Below, in pieces: positions 15,469-22,446 of a DNA stretch of 25,239 nt. Under the pieces are notes generated by a model. The model saw nothing but the letters and a program-made list of their open reading frames with translations, was not told where the DNA came from and searched no databases. A program made the position numbers and the translations under genes. Within the stretch, counting starts at the first letter, position 1. Each line of letters begins with the position of its first letter. The stretch is from Actinomycetes bacterium. Its GTDB lineage: Bacteria > Actinomycetota > Thermoleophilia > Solirubrobacterales > 70-9. Location: NCBI GenBank assembly GCA_023436605.1, contig JAEZIQ010000115.1:1-25239 (forward strand), written 5' to 3'.

Positions 15469-16102
15469 TCGACGGCGGCAGCACGGTGATCCGCCGGGCG
15501 AAGGTCTGGGCGTCGACCAGCCGGATCGCCTGCTCCCTGGTCAGACCGAGCGTGACCTCGGTCAGTCCCGGCCCTGCGTCACTCTGGCCGCCGCGGCCGA
15601 TCGAGATCAGCGGCACCTTTCTCGCCGCGACGACAGTCGCTCCTCCCCCTCGGTCGTTGTCGGTGGTGACCAGGACATCGACCCGGCCGGTTCCGGTCAG
15701 CGCACCCGCCCCGGCGACGGACAACACGACGGCGTGGCGCCCTATGCCCGCCACCGGTCGTTCTGGTTTGTCACTCCCCGGGGGCTTCAGCGCCGGGCCA
15801 GTCAGGTAGCTGCCCGCAGGCAGCGGTGCCACCGTTTCCATTCCGACCACCTGGGCCGGGTCGCTGATCGCAGCCGCCGGCATGAACCGGGCCGGCACCT
15901 GCCTGACCTCGAAAGAAGTCCGGGCGACCTGCGGTGAGATGCCCTGGCCCGGAGTCAGGCCGCGGGTCAGAACCACCACCGGAGTCAGGTCACCGTAACT
16001 CTGGGCAACCGAGGATGAGTAGCCACCGACCAGGGTCACCGCCAGCAGCCCGGCCCCGGCCGCCGCGAGAAGCATCAGGGTGGCCCGCCGCTTCCGGCTC
16101 AT
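15461..16102 (-). CDS. cpaB: CpaB/RcpC-like Flp pilus assembly protein with SAF domain
   Basis: 213 aa. It has a basic N-terminus and membrane anchor or signal at about residues 7-27, then an SAF-type domain (PVVVLTRGLTPGQGI, about 41-55) and the typical VPARFMPAAAI and LPAGSYLT stretches. CpaB proteins sit in the envelope and help pilus secretion. In Gram-positive bacteria with no outer membrane secretin the exact role is less clear. It lies 9 bp after the kinase-like gene and overlaps tadA, in line with one operon. The order cpaB-tadA-tadB-tadC supports the call. Confidence 0.85.
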   Translation of the reverse strand: MSRKRRATLMLLAAAGAGLLAVTLVGGYSSSVAQSYGDLTPVVVLTRGLTPGQGISPQVARTSFEVRQVPARFMPAAAISDPAQVVGMETVAPLPAGSYLTGPALKPPGSDKPERPVAGIGRHAVVLSVAGAGALTGTGRVDVLVTTDNDRGGGATVVAARKVPLISIGRGGQSDAGPGLTEVTLGLTREQAIRLVDAQTFARRITVLPPSSG

Positions 16103-16111
16103 TGCTTCCTT

Positions 16112-16849
16112 TCAGGCCTCGATCCCGACCAGGCCGGGCGCCGAGGATTCGGCCCGCGTCAGGCAAGGCAGGACGAGCGTGGCCTTCGAACCTTCGTCTC
16201 CCAGTTCGAGCTCGAAGCGTCCCTCGTGTTCGCGGGCAGCGCTTCGGACGACCGCGAGCCCGTGGCCATGCCGTTCGGTCCCTCGCAGCCGGGCAATCAC
16301 TTCAGCCGGACTTCCGGCTCTCTCTCCGGAGCGACTCTCGCGACCATCGTCGCTGACCTCGATCCGCAGCCGTCTCCCGACCACCAGCGCCCGCACGACG
16401 ATCCGCGGCCCTCCGTGTTCGATCGCGTTGACGATCAGGTTCTCGATCGCCGCCGAGAGCGAAGCCGGATCACCGGTAACCAGCGCCTCCGGTCCGGTCC
16501 AGCGCAACTCGATCCCTCCTCCCACCATCCGGGCCCGGGACTGCCAGCGCCGCACGCAGGCCTCGGTCATCAGCCGGCAGGCGATCGGCTCCAGCCGCAC
16601 CCGGTCCGGAGCGCCGCCATTCACCTGCCGGTCGACCTCGCCGAGAGCCCGAATCGCCTGCCAGACCGGCAACGCCGGAGTCAAGCGGCCCGGACCAGCG
16701 GGCAATGAGAGCGCGATCGCCTGCAGCGGCCGTCTGGCTTCGTGGAGCGCCCGGTTGACCAGGCTGCGCCGGTGGGCCAGCCAGGCCTCCCGCGCACCGA
16801 TCACGACCAGCGCGGCGATCAGCGGCAACAGATCCGGAAGCCCGACCAT
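16112..16849 (-). CDS. Sensor histidine kinase-like protein heading the tad operon
   Basis: About 245 aa. One membrane segment (about residues 5-19) is followed at once by an H-box-like LHEARRPLQAIAL with candidate phospho-acceptor His36. Next comes an HATPase domain with N-box ENLIVNAIEHG, SDDGRES (G1/DxG) and GHGLAVV (G2). There is no sensor domain, so signal input is unclear. No response regulator lies beside it. The ATG at 16849 starts the membrane segment; a TTG at 16885 and a GTG at 16852 are in frame but have no better ribosome site. Being 9 bp from cpaB, it probably belongs to the pilus operon. This is the last gene of clear host type before base use changes. Confidence 0.75.
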   Translation of the reverse strand: MVGLPDLLPLIAALVVIGAREAWLAHRRSLVNRALHEARRPLQAIALSLPAGPGRLTPALPVWQAIRALGEVDRQVNGGAPDRVRLEPIACRLMTEACVRRWQSRARMVGGGIELRWTGPEALVTGDPASLSAAIENLIVNAIEHGGPRIVVRALVVGRRLRIEVSDDGRESRSGERAGSPAEVIARLRGTERHGHGLAVVRSAAREHEGRFELELGDEGSKATLVLPCLTRAESSAPGLVGIEA

Positions 16850-17004
16850 CACGGCCCGACCAATCTGTAGCCCACACCTAAGCAATGATCAACATGACTA
16901 ATTCGTATTCGGGGCGATTTCTCGACACGCGAGAACACGACAACGCCTGACAGACGAACCCTCCCACGCGACCTCTAATCAGCAAGAAACGCCTCGATGT
17001 CGCA

Positions 17005-17034
17005 GGTGACAGAAACCCGTCAAACCCTGTCACC
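17005..17034. promoter_or_regulatory. Inverted repeat in the leading region of the island
   Basis: GGTGACAG (17005-17012) and CTGTCACC (17027-17034) are perfect inverted copies 14 bases apart, 70 bp before the first island gene. The size and position fit a repressor site. Nothing else is recognisable between 16886 and 17104 apart from the Shine-Dalgarno GGAGGG at 17093-17098. Confidence 0.4.
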
Positions 17035-17104
17035 AAGCCAAAACTCGACACTTTCGCGTGTGGTAGAAATCCCGGCCATCTCACCCACAACCGGAGGGCA
17101 AGAA

Positions 17105-17356
17105 ATGCAAAACAACATTACGGATCGCAGCCTCGACAAGTTCACCACCGACGCGCCCAAAAGACGAGTCACCCTCGACCGCGCCGCTCAACTCGCCGAT
17201 CGAGCGATCGAACACGGCCGCGCACGACGGCTCCCCGACGGGCGATTCCGGCCCGGAAACGACATGCGCGCAAGACTCAACCGACACGGCGTCCGCAGCG
17301 TGTGCGAACTGACCGAAGCGGATGCCGCCGACCTCGATCGCTGGATCACCCGCTAA
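17105..17356 (+). CDS. Small basic protein of unknown function upstream of the R-M genes
   Basis: 83 aa, Arg-rich and unrecognised. A likely helical stretch (LDRAAQLADRAIEHGRARR, about residues 24-42) is followed by LPDGRFRPGNDMRARLNRHG and an acidic end, ELTEADAADLDRWITR. The ATG at 17105 is firmly supported by GGAGGG 6 bases upstream; an upstream in-frame ATG at 16997 lacks a ribosome site. It faces the same way as the methyltransferase gene 84 bp downstream, with a hairpin between. A DNA-binding or control role for the R-M pair would be guesswork: no clear helix-turn-helix is seen. Confidence 0.7.
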   Translation: MQNNITDRSLDKFTTDAPKRRVTLDRAAQLADRAIEHGRARRLPDGRFRPGNDMRARLNRHGVRSVCELTEADAADLDRWITR

Positions 17357-17376
17357 CTGCCCCGAGAAACAAGAAA

Positions 17377-17396
17377 CCCCCGCCAAATGGCGGGGG
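17377..17396. terminator. Perfect GC hairpin between the small gene and the methyltransferase
   Basis: CCCCCGCC-AAAT-GGCGGGGG is an 8-bp perfect stem with a 4-base loop. Read on the plus strand it is not followed by T's. Read on the minus strand it is followed by GTTTCTTGTTTC, a T-rich tail. It may end the small gene's message or block antisense transcripts running out of the island. Confidence 0.55.
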
Positions 17397-17427
17397 AAGC
17401 GTTCAAGGGCGCGTCGGGGCCAAACTC

Positions 17428-17433
17428 TAGAGT
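17428..17433 (+). promoter_or_regulatory. Possible -10 box for a leaderless methyltransferase message
   Basis: TAGAGT fits the actinobacterial TAnnnT pattern and ends 7 bases before the GTG at 17441, which has no Shine-Dalgarno. The -35 match is poor. The spacing is the main support. Confidence 0.35.
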
Positions 17434-17440
17434 TGCCTGC

Positions 17441-19102
17441 GTGACCACCGCACCGGCAATCGAACCGACGAACTACGGCGAAGTTTTCACGCGCCGGTGG
17501 GTCGTCGAAACCCTGCTCGACCTGACCGGATATACCGCCGACAAAGACCTCGGCGCAATCCATCTAGTCGAGCCTTCCTGCGGCTCCGGCGCGTTCCTCG
17601 GACCCGCCGTCGAGCGGCTCATTGAAAGCGCCAACCAAACCGACCGTGACCTAAACGACCTCGGCGACGCGATCAGCGCCTACGACCTCCAGGGCGAACA
17701 CGTCGAAACGTCCCGGCACCTATGCCAGCAGCTACTGACCGGCGCAGGACTAACCGAAACCGAAGCCGAAAGCCTCACCGAGCAATGGGTTGAGCAAGCA
17801 GACTTTCTACTCCCCGAGACTGCCACCGACCGGGCTGATGTCGTGATCGGAAACCCACCCTACATTCGGTATGACGACCTCCCCCCTGCCGTGGCGACCG
17901 CGTACCGCGAAACGTGGCGAACCATGAAGGGGCGCGGCGATATTTACGTTGGATTCTTTGAGCGGTCCCTCGAACTCCTGTCACCCGAGGGCAAAGTCGG
18001 TTTCATCTGCGCTGATCGCTGGATGCGAAACCAGTACGGGGCCGCGCTGCGCGACTTCGTGACCTCGAACTACTCGGTCGAACACCTGTGGACCCTTCAC
18101 GACGTGGATGCTTTCGAGACGCAAGTCTCGGCGTACCCCGCGATAACTGTCCTCGGACGAAAGCCTCAGGGTCAAGTTGTCGTCGCCGACACCACCAGCC
18201 AATTTGGAGCGGCCGAGGCCAAGAACCTCGTCGAAGCGACCCGGAACGGAATCACCGACATCTATTCCGGGCAAGGCGTCGAAGCGCACACAGTTCCGCA
18301 CTGGTTCACCGGGGCCGAGCATTGGCCGAGCGGACCTCCGGCACGACTCGCCCTGATCGAGCACCTAACCGACCACTTCGAACCGCTACACGACCCGGCG
18401 CGAGGAACAAAAGTCTCGATCGGCGTCGCGACTGGAGCCGACAAAGTGTTTGTCACAAAGGACCCGGACACAGCCGAACCCGACCGGATGCTCCCCCTCG
18501 CCATGCGACGCGACCTAATGAGCGGCGAGTTCGACTGGCAAGGCAACTATCTGGTGAACCCGTGGGACTCGGACGGGAATCTCGTTTCCCTCGACGAGTA
18601 CCCCCGGATGGCAACTTACCTGTCCGAACACCCGGCACTCAAAGACCGGCACGTTGCGCGGAAGGCACCGTCGAACTGGTATCGAACGATCGACAAAGTG
18701 CACGCGAACCTGACCCCGCGACCAAAACTGCTGATTCAAGATATGAAGGCGCATATCCACCCGGTCCTCGAACCGGGCGGGCACTACCCGCACCACAACC
18801 TCTATTACGTTGTCTCGGACGTTTGGGACATGGAGGTTCTAGGGGGACTTCTACTTTCCCGAATCGCGCAAGCGTTCATCGAGGCGTATTGCGTCCGCAT
18901 GAGGGGCGGCACGTTGCGCTTTCAGGCCCAGTACCTGAAGCGAATCCGGGTTCCGAACCCGGCCTCGATCGACCGCGCGGTCGCCGCCGATCTGACAGAA
19001 GCGTTCCGACGCCGTGACGTGGAAGCGGCTACCGACGCGACGGCGCGCGCCTACGGAATCGACCTGGGCGATTACGGAATGACACCGACGAACGGAGACT
19101 AG
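17441..19102 (+). CDS. PaeR7I/XhoI-type adenine-N6 DNA methyltransferase
   Basis: Modification half of a type II system (553 aa from the GTG at 17441). The SAM motif I VEPSCGSGAFL is at residues 43-53 and the catalytic NPPYIRY at 138-144, in the order of gamma-class N6-adenine methyltransferases. About 300 C-terminal residues would hold the target recognition domain. The GTG is preferred because conserved-looking sequence (NYGEVFTRRWVVE) begins soon after it. The ATG at 17387 lies inside a hairpin and adds an unlike leader. The gene ends TAG directly against the GTG of the nuclease. The pairing with a PaeR7I-type nuclease predicts methylation of A in CTCGAG; this is inferred, not read from the enzyme. 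Confidence 0.9.
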   Translation: MTTAPAIEPTNYGEVFTRRWVVETLLDLTGYTADKDLGAIHLVEPSCGSGAFLGPAVERLIESANQTDRDLNDLGDAISAYDLQGEHVETSRHLCQQLLTGAGLTETEAESLTEQWVEQADFLLPETATDRADVVIGNPPYIRYDDLPPAVATAYRETWRTMKGRGDIYVGFFERSLELLSPEGKVGFICADRWMRNQYGAALRDFVTSNYSVEHLWTLHDVDAFETQVSAYPAITVLGRKPQGQVVVADTTSQFGAAEAKNLVEATRNGITDIYSGQGVEAHTVPHWFTGAEHWPSGPPARLALIEHLTDHFEPLHDPARGTKVSIGVATGADKVFVTKDPDTAEPDRMLPLAMRRDLMSGEFDWQGNYLVNPWDSDGNLVSLDEYPRMATYLSEHPALKDRHVARKAPSNWYRTIDKVHANLTPRPKLLIQDMKAHIHPVLEPGGHYPHHNLYYVVSDVWDMEVLGGLLLSRIAQAFIEAYCVRMRGGTLRFQAQYLKRIRVPNPASIDRAVAADLTEAFRRRDVEAATDATARAYGIDLGDYGMTPTNGD

Positions 19103-19813
19103 GTGGCAGTCACACGCGAGGACTACGACACTGCGATCAAGGCGTTCTGGAAAGGACGTGACCTCCAAACTCAAAAGAGCGTGGAGTCAGGAAAGCCGAA
19201 TGTCGGGACGCGCGGGTCCGTTACGGGAGGGCTTCACCTGACCGCGCTTCAAGACCTGATCGCCTCGCAGTTCGAGCCGCTCGAAGCGCTCGGCGCGACT
19301 GTCAGAAAGTCAGGGTTTCTCCCGATTCCTGGCTACTACCGGCGAGCTAAGAACTGGGACATAGTGGTCACCCACGGCGACACTCTCGTCGCGGCGATCG
19401 AGTGTAAGTCGCAGGTCGGGTCGTTCGGAAACAACTTCAACAATCGGATCGAGGAAGCGATCGGCAACGCCGTTGACCTCTGGCGAGCCTATGAGGACGG
19501 CCTGCTCGGAGACACAAAACCGTGGCTCGGATTCGCATTCGTCCTCGAACACGCAGACGGTTCAACCCGGCCAGTTAGTGATCAGGTGAAACCGATCTAC
19601 CGGCCGGACCCGGTATTCGACAACACGTCCTACACGGACCGTTACGGAATCCTTTTCGATCGACTCGTCCGCGAGCGTCTTTACGACGCGGCCTGCCTGA
19701 TTAGCAGCGAGAATGGCGAGGGCATATACGACGAACCACTCGAACACGTCTCGACTAAGAACCTAACCGCTGCCATCGCCGCTCGCGTCGCCTACATCGA
19801 AGGACTCGCCTAA
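19103..19813 (+). CDS. PaeR7I/XhoI-family type II restriction endonuclease
   Basis: 236 aa, close to the roughly 246 aa of known members. The family core is clear: WDIVV with Asp86, then AIECKSQVG with Glu100 and Lys102 forming the PD-(D/E)xK site, followed by SFGNNFNNRIEEAIG and DLWRAYEDG, which are hallmark XhoI/PaeR7I sequences. The GTG start abuts the methyltransferase stop (TAGGTG), with GGAG about 5 bases upstream. Known members cut CTCGAG, so this one should cut unmethylated CTCGAG. Expression after the methyltransferase in one operon suits safe establishment of the system. A strong hairpin follows. Confidence 0.93.
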   Translation: MAVTREDYDTAIKAFWKGRDLQTQKSVESGKPNVGTRGSVTGGLHLTALQDLIASQFEPLEALGATVRKSGFLPIPGYYRRAKNWDIVVTHGDTLVAAIECKSQVGSFGNNFNNRIEEAIGNAVDLWRAYEDGLLGDTKPWLGFAFVLEHADGSTRPVSDQVKPIYRPDPVFDNTSYTDRYGILFDRLVRERLYDAACLISSENGEGIYDEPLEHVSTKNLTAAIAARVAYIEGLA

Positions 19814-19821
19814 CCGCGCGA

Positions 19822-19862
19822 GGTCGAACTGGGTGGCCGTAACCGACCGACCCAGCTCGACC
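19822..19862. terminator. Hairpin between convergent nuclease and coiled-coil genes
   Basis: GGTCGAACTGGGT (19822-19834) pairs with ACCCAGCTCGACC (19850-19862), with one A-C mismatch in 13 bp and a 15-base loop. It lies 8 bases after the nuclease stop and 13 bases before the stop of the gene coming the other way, so it could end both transcripts. It has no T-run on either strand. Confidence 0.6.
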
Positions 19863-19875
19863 CCGGCGAAGCTAA

Positions 19876-20646
19876 CTACCCGTCGTAGGCGCCCGACATG
19901 TAGAGCGCGTGCTCGGCGTCCCGCATTGCTTCCTGATCACCCCTCGTCGGAATGAAATCGGCAAGTTCATTCCCTTCGAGCGTCCCTTCAAGGTAGGCGC
20001 GGCGTTCATTGAGTACCCGCTGCTTCACCAACGGGGGCCAGAGCTTCGCCATATTGCTGTCCTGCTCGGTCAGGAACCCGCGCACCGCCGATCTAAGTTC
20101 ACCTCCGCCCTTCGACAAACTCCGGACGGCCCGACCGTCGATCGACGCAGCGGGAGCAACCATCGCGACATGGACTTCGTGAATCCGCTGCCAATCGTCG
20201 AGCGCCTCGGCGAGTTCCTCGGCCTTACGAATCACCCGTTTGTTGACATCGAAACCAGCAGAACGAAGCTCCGGCTCTGATAGGAGTTCATCCAAGTTGC
20301 GGTCAACGTGCTGCTCAAGCTCGCCGACCGCTGCGTCGATCGCTCGTGAAGCAGCGTCGCGCCGTTCACGCCACGGCTCGGCCAGAGCTTCCTCAGCGGC
20401 CTTGAGTGCGGCCTCGGCATCCCTGAGGCGCTTAGTGCGCTTTCCGCCAGACCGCTCCGACTCGAACAAGGCCTCGTCGAGTTCGGACCGCGCATCGGCC
20501 AGGTTGCGATCGACCTCAGAGGCGTCGCGCTCAATCTTGTCGAGCCGCTCACGACAGCCCATCACGGTCGCGTGGAGTCGAGCCGCTGTCTTTCCGGCCT
20601 CGGTCACCGGTTTCGTAACCGGGAATGCTGAATCGGTAATGCTCAT
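19876..20646 (-). CDS. Coiled-coil protein of unknown function
   Basis: 256 aa. Long charged helices at about residues 25-130 have strong heptad character (rich in Glu, Arg, Ala and Leu), followed by a less charged C-terminal half with no motif I know. The ATG at 20646 has AAAGG 8 bases upstream. It is the last gene of a leftward group after the small terminase and a 67-aa ORF. A phage scaffold or assembly-interference role would fit that place, but nothing in the sequence shows it. The start region shares a repeated 15-bp element with the divergent small ORF. Confidence 0.75.
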   Translation of the reverse strand: MSITDSAFPVTKPVTEAGKTAARLHATVMGCRERLDKIERDASEVDRNLADARSELDEALFESERSGGKRTKRLRDAEAALKAAEEALAEPWRERRDAASRAIDAAVGELEQHVDRNLDELLSEPELRSAGFDVNKRVIRKAEELAEALDDWQRIHEVHVAMVAPAASIDGRAVRSLSKGGGELRSAVRGFLTEQDSNMAKLWPPLVKQRVLNERRAYLEGTLEGNELADFIPTRGDQEAMRDAEHALYMSGAYDG

Positions 20647-20649
20647 ATA

Positions 20650-20688
20650 TCTGCCTTTCGATAGTTGGATGCTTCTGCCTTTAGATGG
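20650..20688. repeat. Two direct repeats TCTGCCTTTnGATnG in a divergent promoter gap
   Basis: The units are at 20650-20664 and 20674-20688, 24 bp apart, with 13 of 15 bases identical. The left copy also supplies the Shine-Dalgarno (AAAGGCAGA on the minus strand) of the coiled-coil gene, and the right copy covers the ATG of the small ORF at 20685. A shared operator or a small local duplication are both possible. Confidence 0.45.
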
Positions 20689-20834
20689 AGGAACGCGAGG
20701 TCGGGCAGGCAGAAGGAACCCGACCCCGCGAGCTAGGCCGCATCGCGCGGCAGAACGGCGCGTCCCCGGATGAAGTGACGGGAACCCCCCAACGTCTCGG
20801 CATCACCCGAGACAAACTTGAACGGCGCGACTAG
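20685..20834 (+). CDS. Possible 49-aa small protein
   Basis: A complete ORF (MEEREVGQAEGTR... ending KLERRD) with high charge and a stretch PRELGRIARQNGASPDEV that could form two helices. About 70 percent of codons end in G or C, and it fills the gap between divergent and convergent neighbours exactly, ending with a 4-bp overlap with the 67-aa gene on the other strand. There is no Shine-Dalgarno, and an in-frame TAG sits directly before the ATG. No family is recognised. Confidence 0.4.
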   Translation: MEEREVGQAEGTRPRELGRIARQNGASPDEVTGTPQRLGITRDKLERRD

Positions 20835-21034
20835 CGCCTCGGGACGCTGTGATCTACAGCGCCGGGAAAATGACGATCGAGCCAGTCCTCAATAACGTCA
20901 TCGTCGGCCCCTGCGACATGACCCGGCAGTAAGAAAAAGAGACGCGGGTCGTAGCGAAGCCGTGAATCGTGGTTCTCGTCCGGCCGTGAAGGTTCGGGCC
21001 GTCGCCGAACGGCTTTCCTCCGACGCCGAGCCAT
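20831..21034 (-). CDS. Small Arg-rich protein after terS
   Basis: 67 aa with a very basic start (MARRRRKAVRRRPEP) and an acidic end containing DDDVIEDWLDRHFPG. The ATG shares one base with the terS stop (TGATG), so it is probably translated with it. In phages the large terminase would follow here; this ORF is far too short and has no ATPase motif. Whether it helps the small terminase bind DNA is unknown. Confidence 0.55.
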   Translation of the reverse strand: MARRRRKAVRRRPEPSRPDENHDSRLRYDPRLFFLLPGHVAGADDDVIEDWLDRHFPGAVDHSVPRR

Positions 21035-21405
21035 CAGCCTTCCGCCTTCCGGTTGCGCGAGCCGCGCGCAAACCGTCCGTGAAGATCACGTTCGGCGCGG
21101 TCCTCGGCTGGATCAGACGGGATACCGAGGAGCGCGGTGAGGCGCGCCCAGGACGCGAGCGCGTCCCGGTGAACCTGTACCGCCGGATGCGGCTTTAACT
21201 GACCGAACCGATCGGTCACGATCTGGCCGTCTTTCTTGAGTCGCCTACGCGCCGTATCTGCGACGTCAAGCGACTCAAGGGCGAGGGTCAGAGTTGCGAG
21301 TTCCTCATCCTCAAGTTCATACCGCTCAACGACAGACCGCCAAAGGCGACCGGCGCGAGCGCTCAGGTGACCCGGAGCGTCCGGGCAATCGGTAGCAGTC
21401 GCCAA
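21034..21405 (-). CDS. terS: Phage terminase small subunit, P27-like
   Basis: 123 aa. The layout matches the P27 family: LSARAGRLWRSVVERYELED near the start, an acidic helical middle with ESLDVADTARRRLKKDG, VTDRFGQLKPHP, and a later ALASWARLTALLGI helix. The family binds the packaging site on phage DNA and hands it to the large terminase. The start is a TTG, chosen for the very strong AAAGGAGGG about 6 bases upstream and the fit to the family N-terminus. No large terminase, portal or capsid gene is next to it. It may serve a satellite that borrows a helper phage's packaging motor, or be a remnant. Confidence 0.7.
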   Translation of the reverse strand: MATATDCPDAPGHLSARAGRLWRSVVERYELEDEELATLTLALESLDVADTARRRLKKDGQIVTDRFGQLKPHPAVQVHRDALASWARLTALLGIPSDPAEDRAERDLHGRFARGSRNRKAEG

Positions 21406-21435
21406 CGGCGACCCTCCTTTCGGTAGGAAATTAGT

Positions 21436-21472
21436 GCGGTCTGAAGGACCGCGAATCGGCTCCGCAGAGCCG
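21436..21472. repeat. Tandem hairpins upstream of terS
   Basis: GCGGTC-TGAAG-GACCGC (21436-21452) and CGGCTC-CGCA-GAGCCG (21457-21472) are two perfect 6-bp stems 4 bases apart. On the plus strand a T6 run follows at 21486-21491, 13 bases later. On the minus strand the hairpins lie in the terS leader or promoter. They could end rightward transcripts or control terS. The rest of 21473-21622 holds only C-rich and A-rich stretches, with no gene I can support. Confidence 0.45.
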
Positions 21473-21622
21473 AATCACACCAAGATTTTTTACTGGCCAT
21501 GCGGTGGGCACCAAAAACAGCCCCCCTCGCGCCGTCGCCCCTATCGGAAAAAGGTTTCCCCCCTCCCCGGTACTGAAATTGGAACGAGCCGCGAACTACC
21601 GGGAAGGTCTAGCTGAACTTGG

Positions 21623-22018
21623 TCACGCCGTTGCCATGGCAGCAATTGTGAGGCCGAAAATCAACGCAAAGCCGACGGCTGTAACCGTCTTGTCGAAGCA
21701 TCCGTATTCCTTCACTTCCTTACCAATCGTCGAGGCATAGCCCACAACAAAGGTCATTCCCAGCAGCATCCCGAGCGAAACTCCGGTGGAAAACTTGACA
21801 AAGGCGTTCACCTCTTTCCCGCCCAACACCCAGGCCGCTATAAGCATCGTCACGATGGACGTCCAAAGCAGAAGTGCGGCCGATACTTTTGTCGTCTTCT
21901 GTTTGTGTTGCGCTTTCTTGTTACTTGCCAGCTTCAGTGGCGTGTCACCGACGAAGACCGCGAGAAGCAGTATCGGAACGCCTGTCAGAAGGGCTGCGTA
22001 CAACTCGTGCTCTCCCAT
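21623..22018 (-). CDS. Small membrane protein, four predicted segments
   Basis: 131 aa, unrecognised. Hydrophobic segments lie at about residues 6-23, 46-66, 77-95 and 111-130, with a Lys/Gln-rich loop (NKKAQHKQKTTK) between the first two. The ATG at 22018 has no Shine-Dalgarno, but TAGGTT (22030-22025) ends 6 bases upstream, as for a leaderless message. Codons are much less GC-biased than in the host genes. It lies 37 bp downstream of another leftward gene. A holin-like or defence-related membrane role would be speculation. Confidence 0.65.
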   Translation of the reverse strand: MGEHELYAALLTGVPILLLAVFVGDTPLKLASNKKAQHKQKTTKVSAALLLWTSIVTMLIAAWVLGGKEVNAFVKFSTGVSLGMLLGMTFVVGYASTIGKEVKEYGCFDKTVTAVGFALIFGLTIAAMATA

Positions 22019-22055
22019 GCCCGGAACCTAGTGAAGGCTTCGGACAGCTAGAGAA

Positions 22056-22370
22056 TCAGCCCGAGAACGGAACCCCACCGCCGTGGTGGGTTAGCTTCCA
22101 GTTTCCGTTCTCGTCTTGGCGCAGACCCGTGGCTTGAACGTTAGCGGTCCCGGCTGCGGTCTGAACCTGACTAAGGATCGGATCGAAGTTCAACTCGGTC
22201 GGAGTTGCGAGGTCACTGAACTTGATCGCTAGGGGCTTCTCCGAAACCGTCGGCTCATCGTCTTTCTCGACTTGCGCGATCGTGGCGACGAGGAACAAGA
22301 GCGTTACGAATTTGGCCGAGGGATCGGCAAGAAACGGAAGTGATGCTGTGAGTACCCGGCGAATATTCAT
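22056..22370 (-). CDS. Small exported or membrane-anchored protein
   Basis: 104 aa, unrecognised. An N-terminal hydrophobic region (about residues 5-33) could be a signal or anchor; the remaining 70 residues are polar and soluble, ending in Gly-rich sequence. There is no ribosome site before the ATG; TAGTGT lies 9 bases upstream. It is divergent from the large unknown membrane gene to its right, with a 76-bp gap containing the short inverted repeat CCGGC-CTGCTT-GCCGG. Confidence 0.55.
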   Translation of the reverse strand: MNIRRVLTASLPFLADPSAKFVTLLFLVATIAQVEKDDEPTVSEKPLAIKFSDLATPTELNFDPILSQVQTAAGTANVQATGLRQDENGNWKLTHHGGGVPFSG

Positions 22371-22446
22371 TTGCCAAGAACACTAGATCTTGCACCGGCC
22401 TGCTTGCCGGAACTGACTGTCCGGGCTTCCTGATATCTCTTCCTGG

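Noticed and set aside
21434..21616. 60-aa frame and a nested 25-aa frame upstream of terS
   Set aside because: Their sequence lies over two hairpins and homopolymer-like tracts; there is no ribosome site or recognisable motif.
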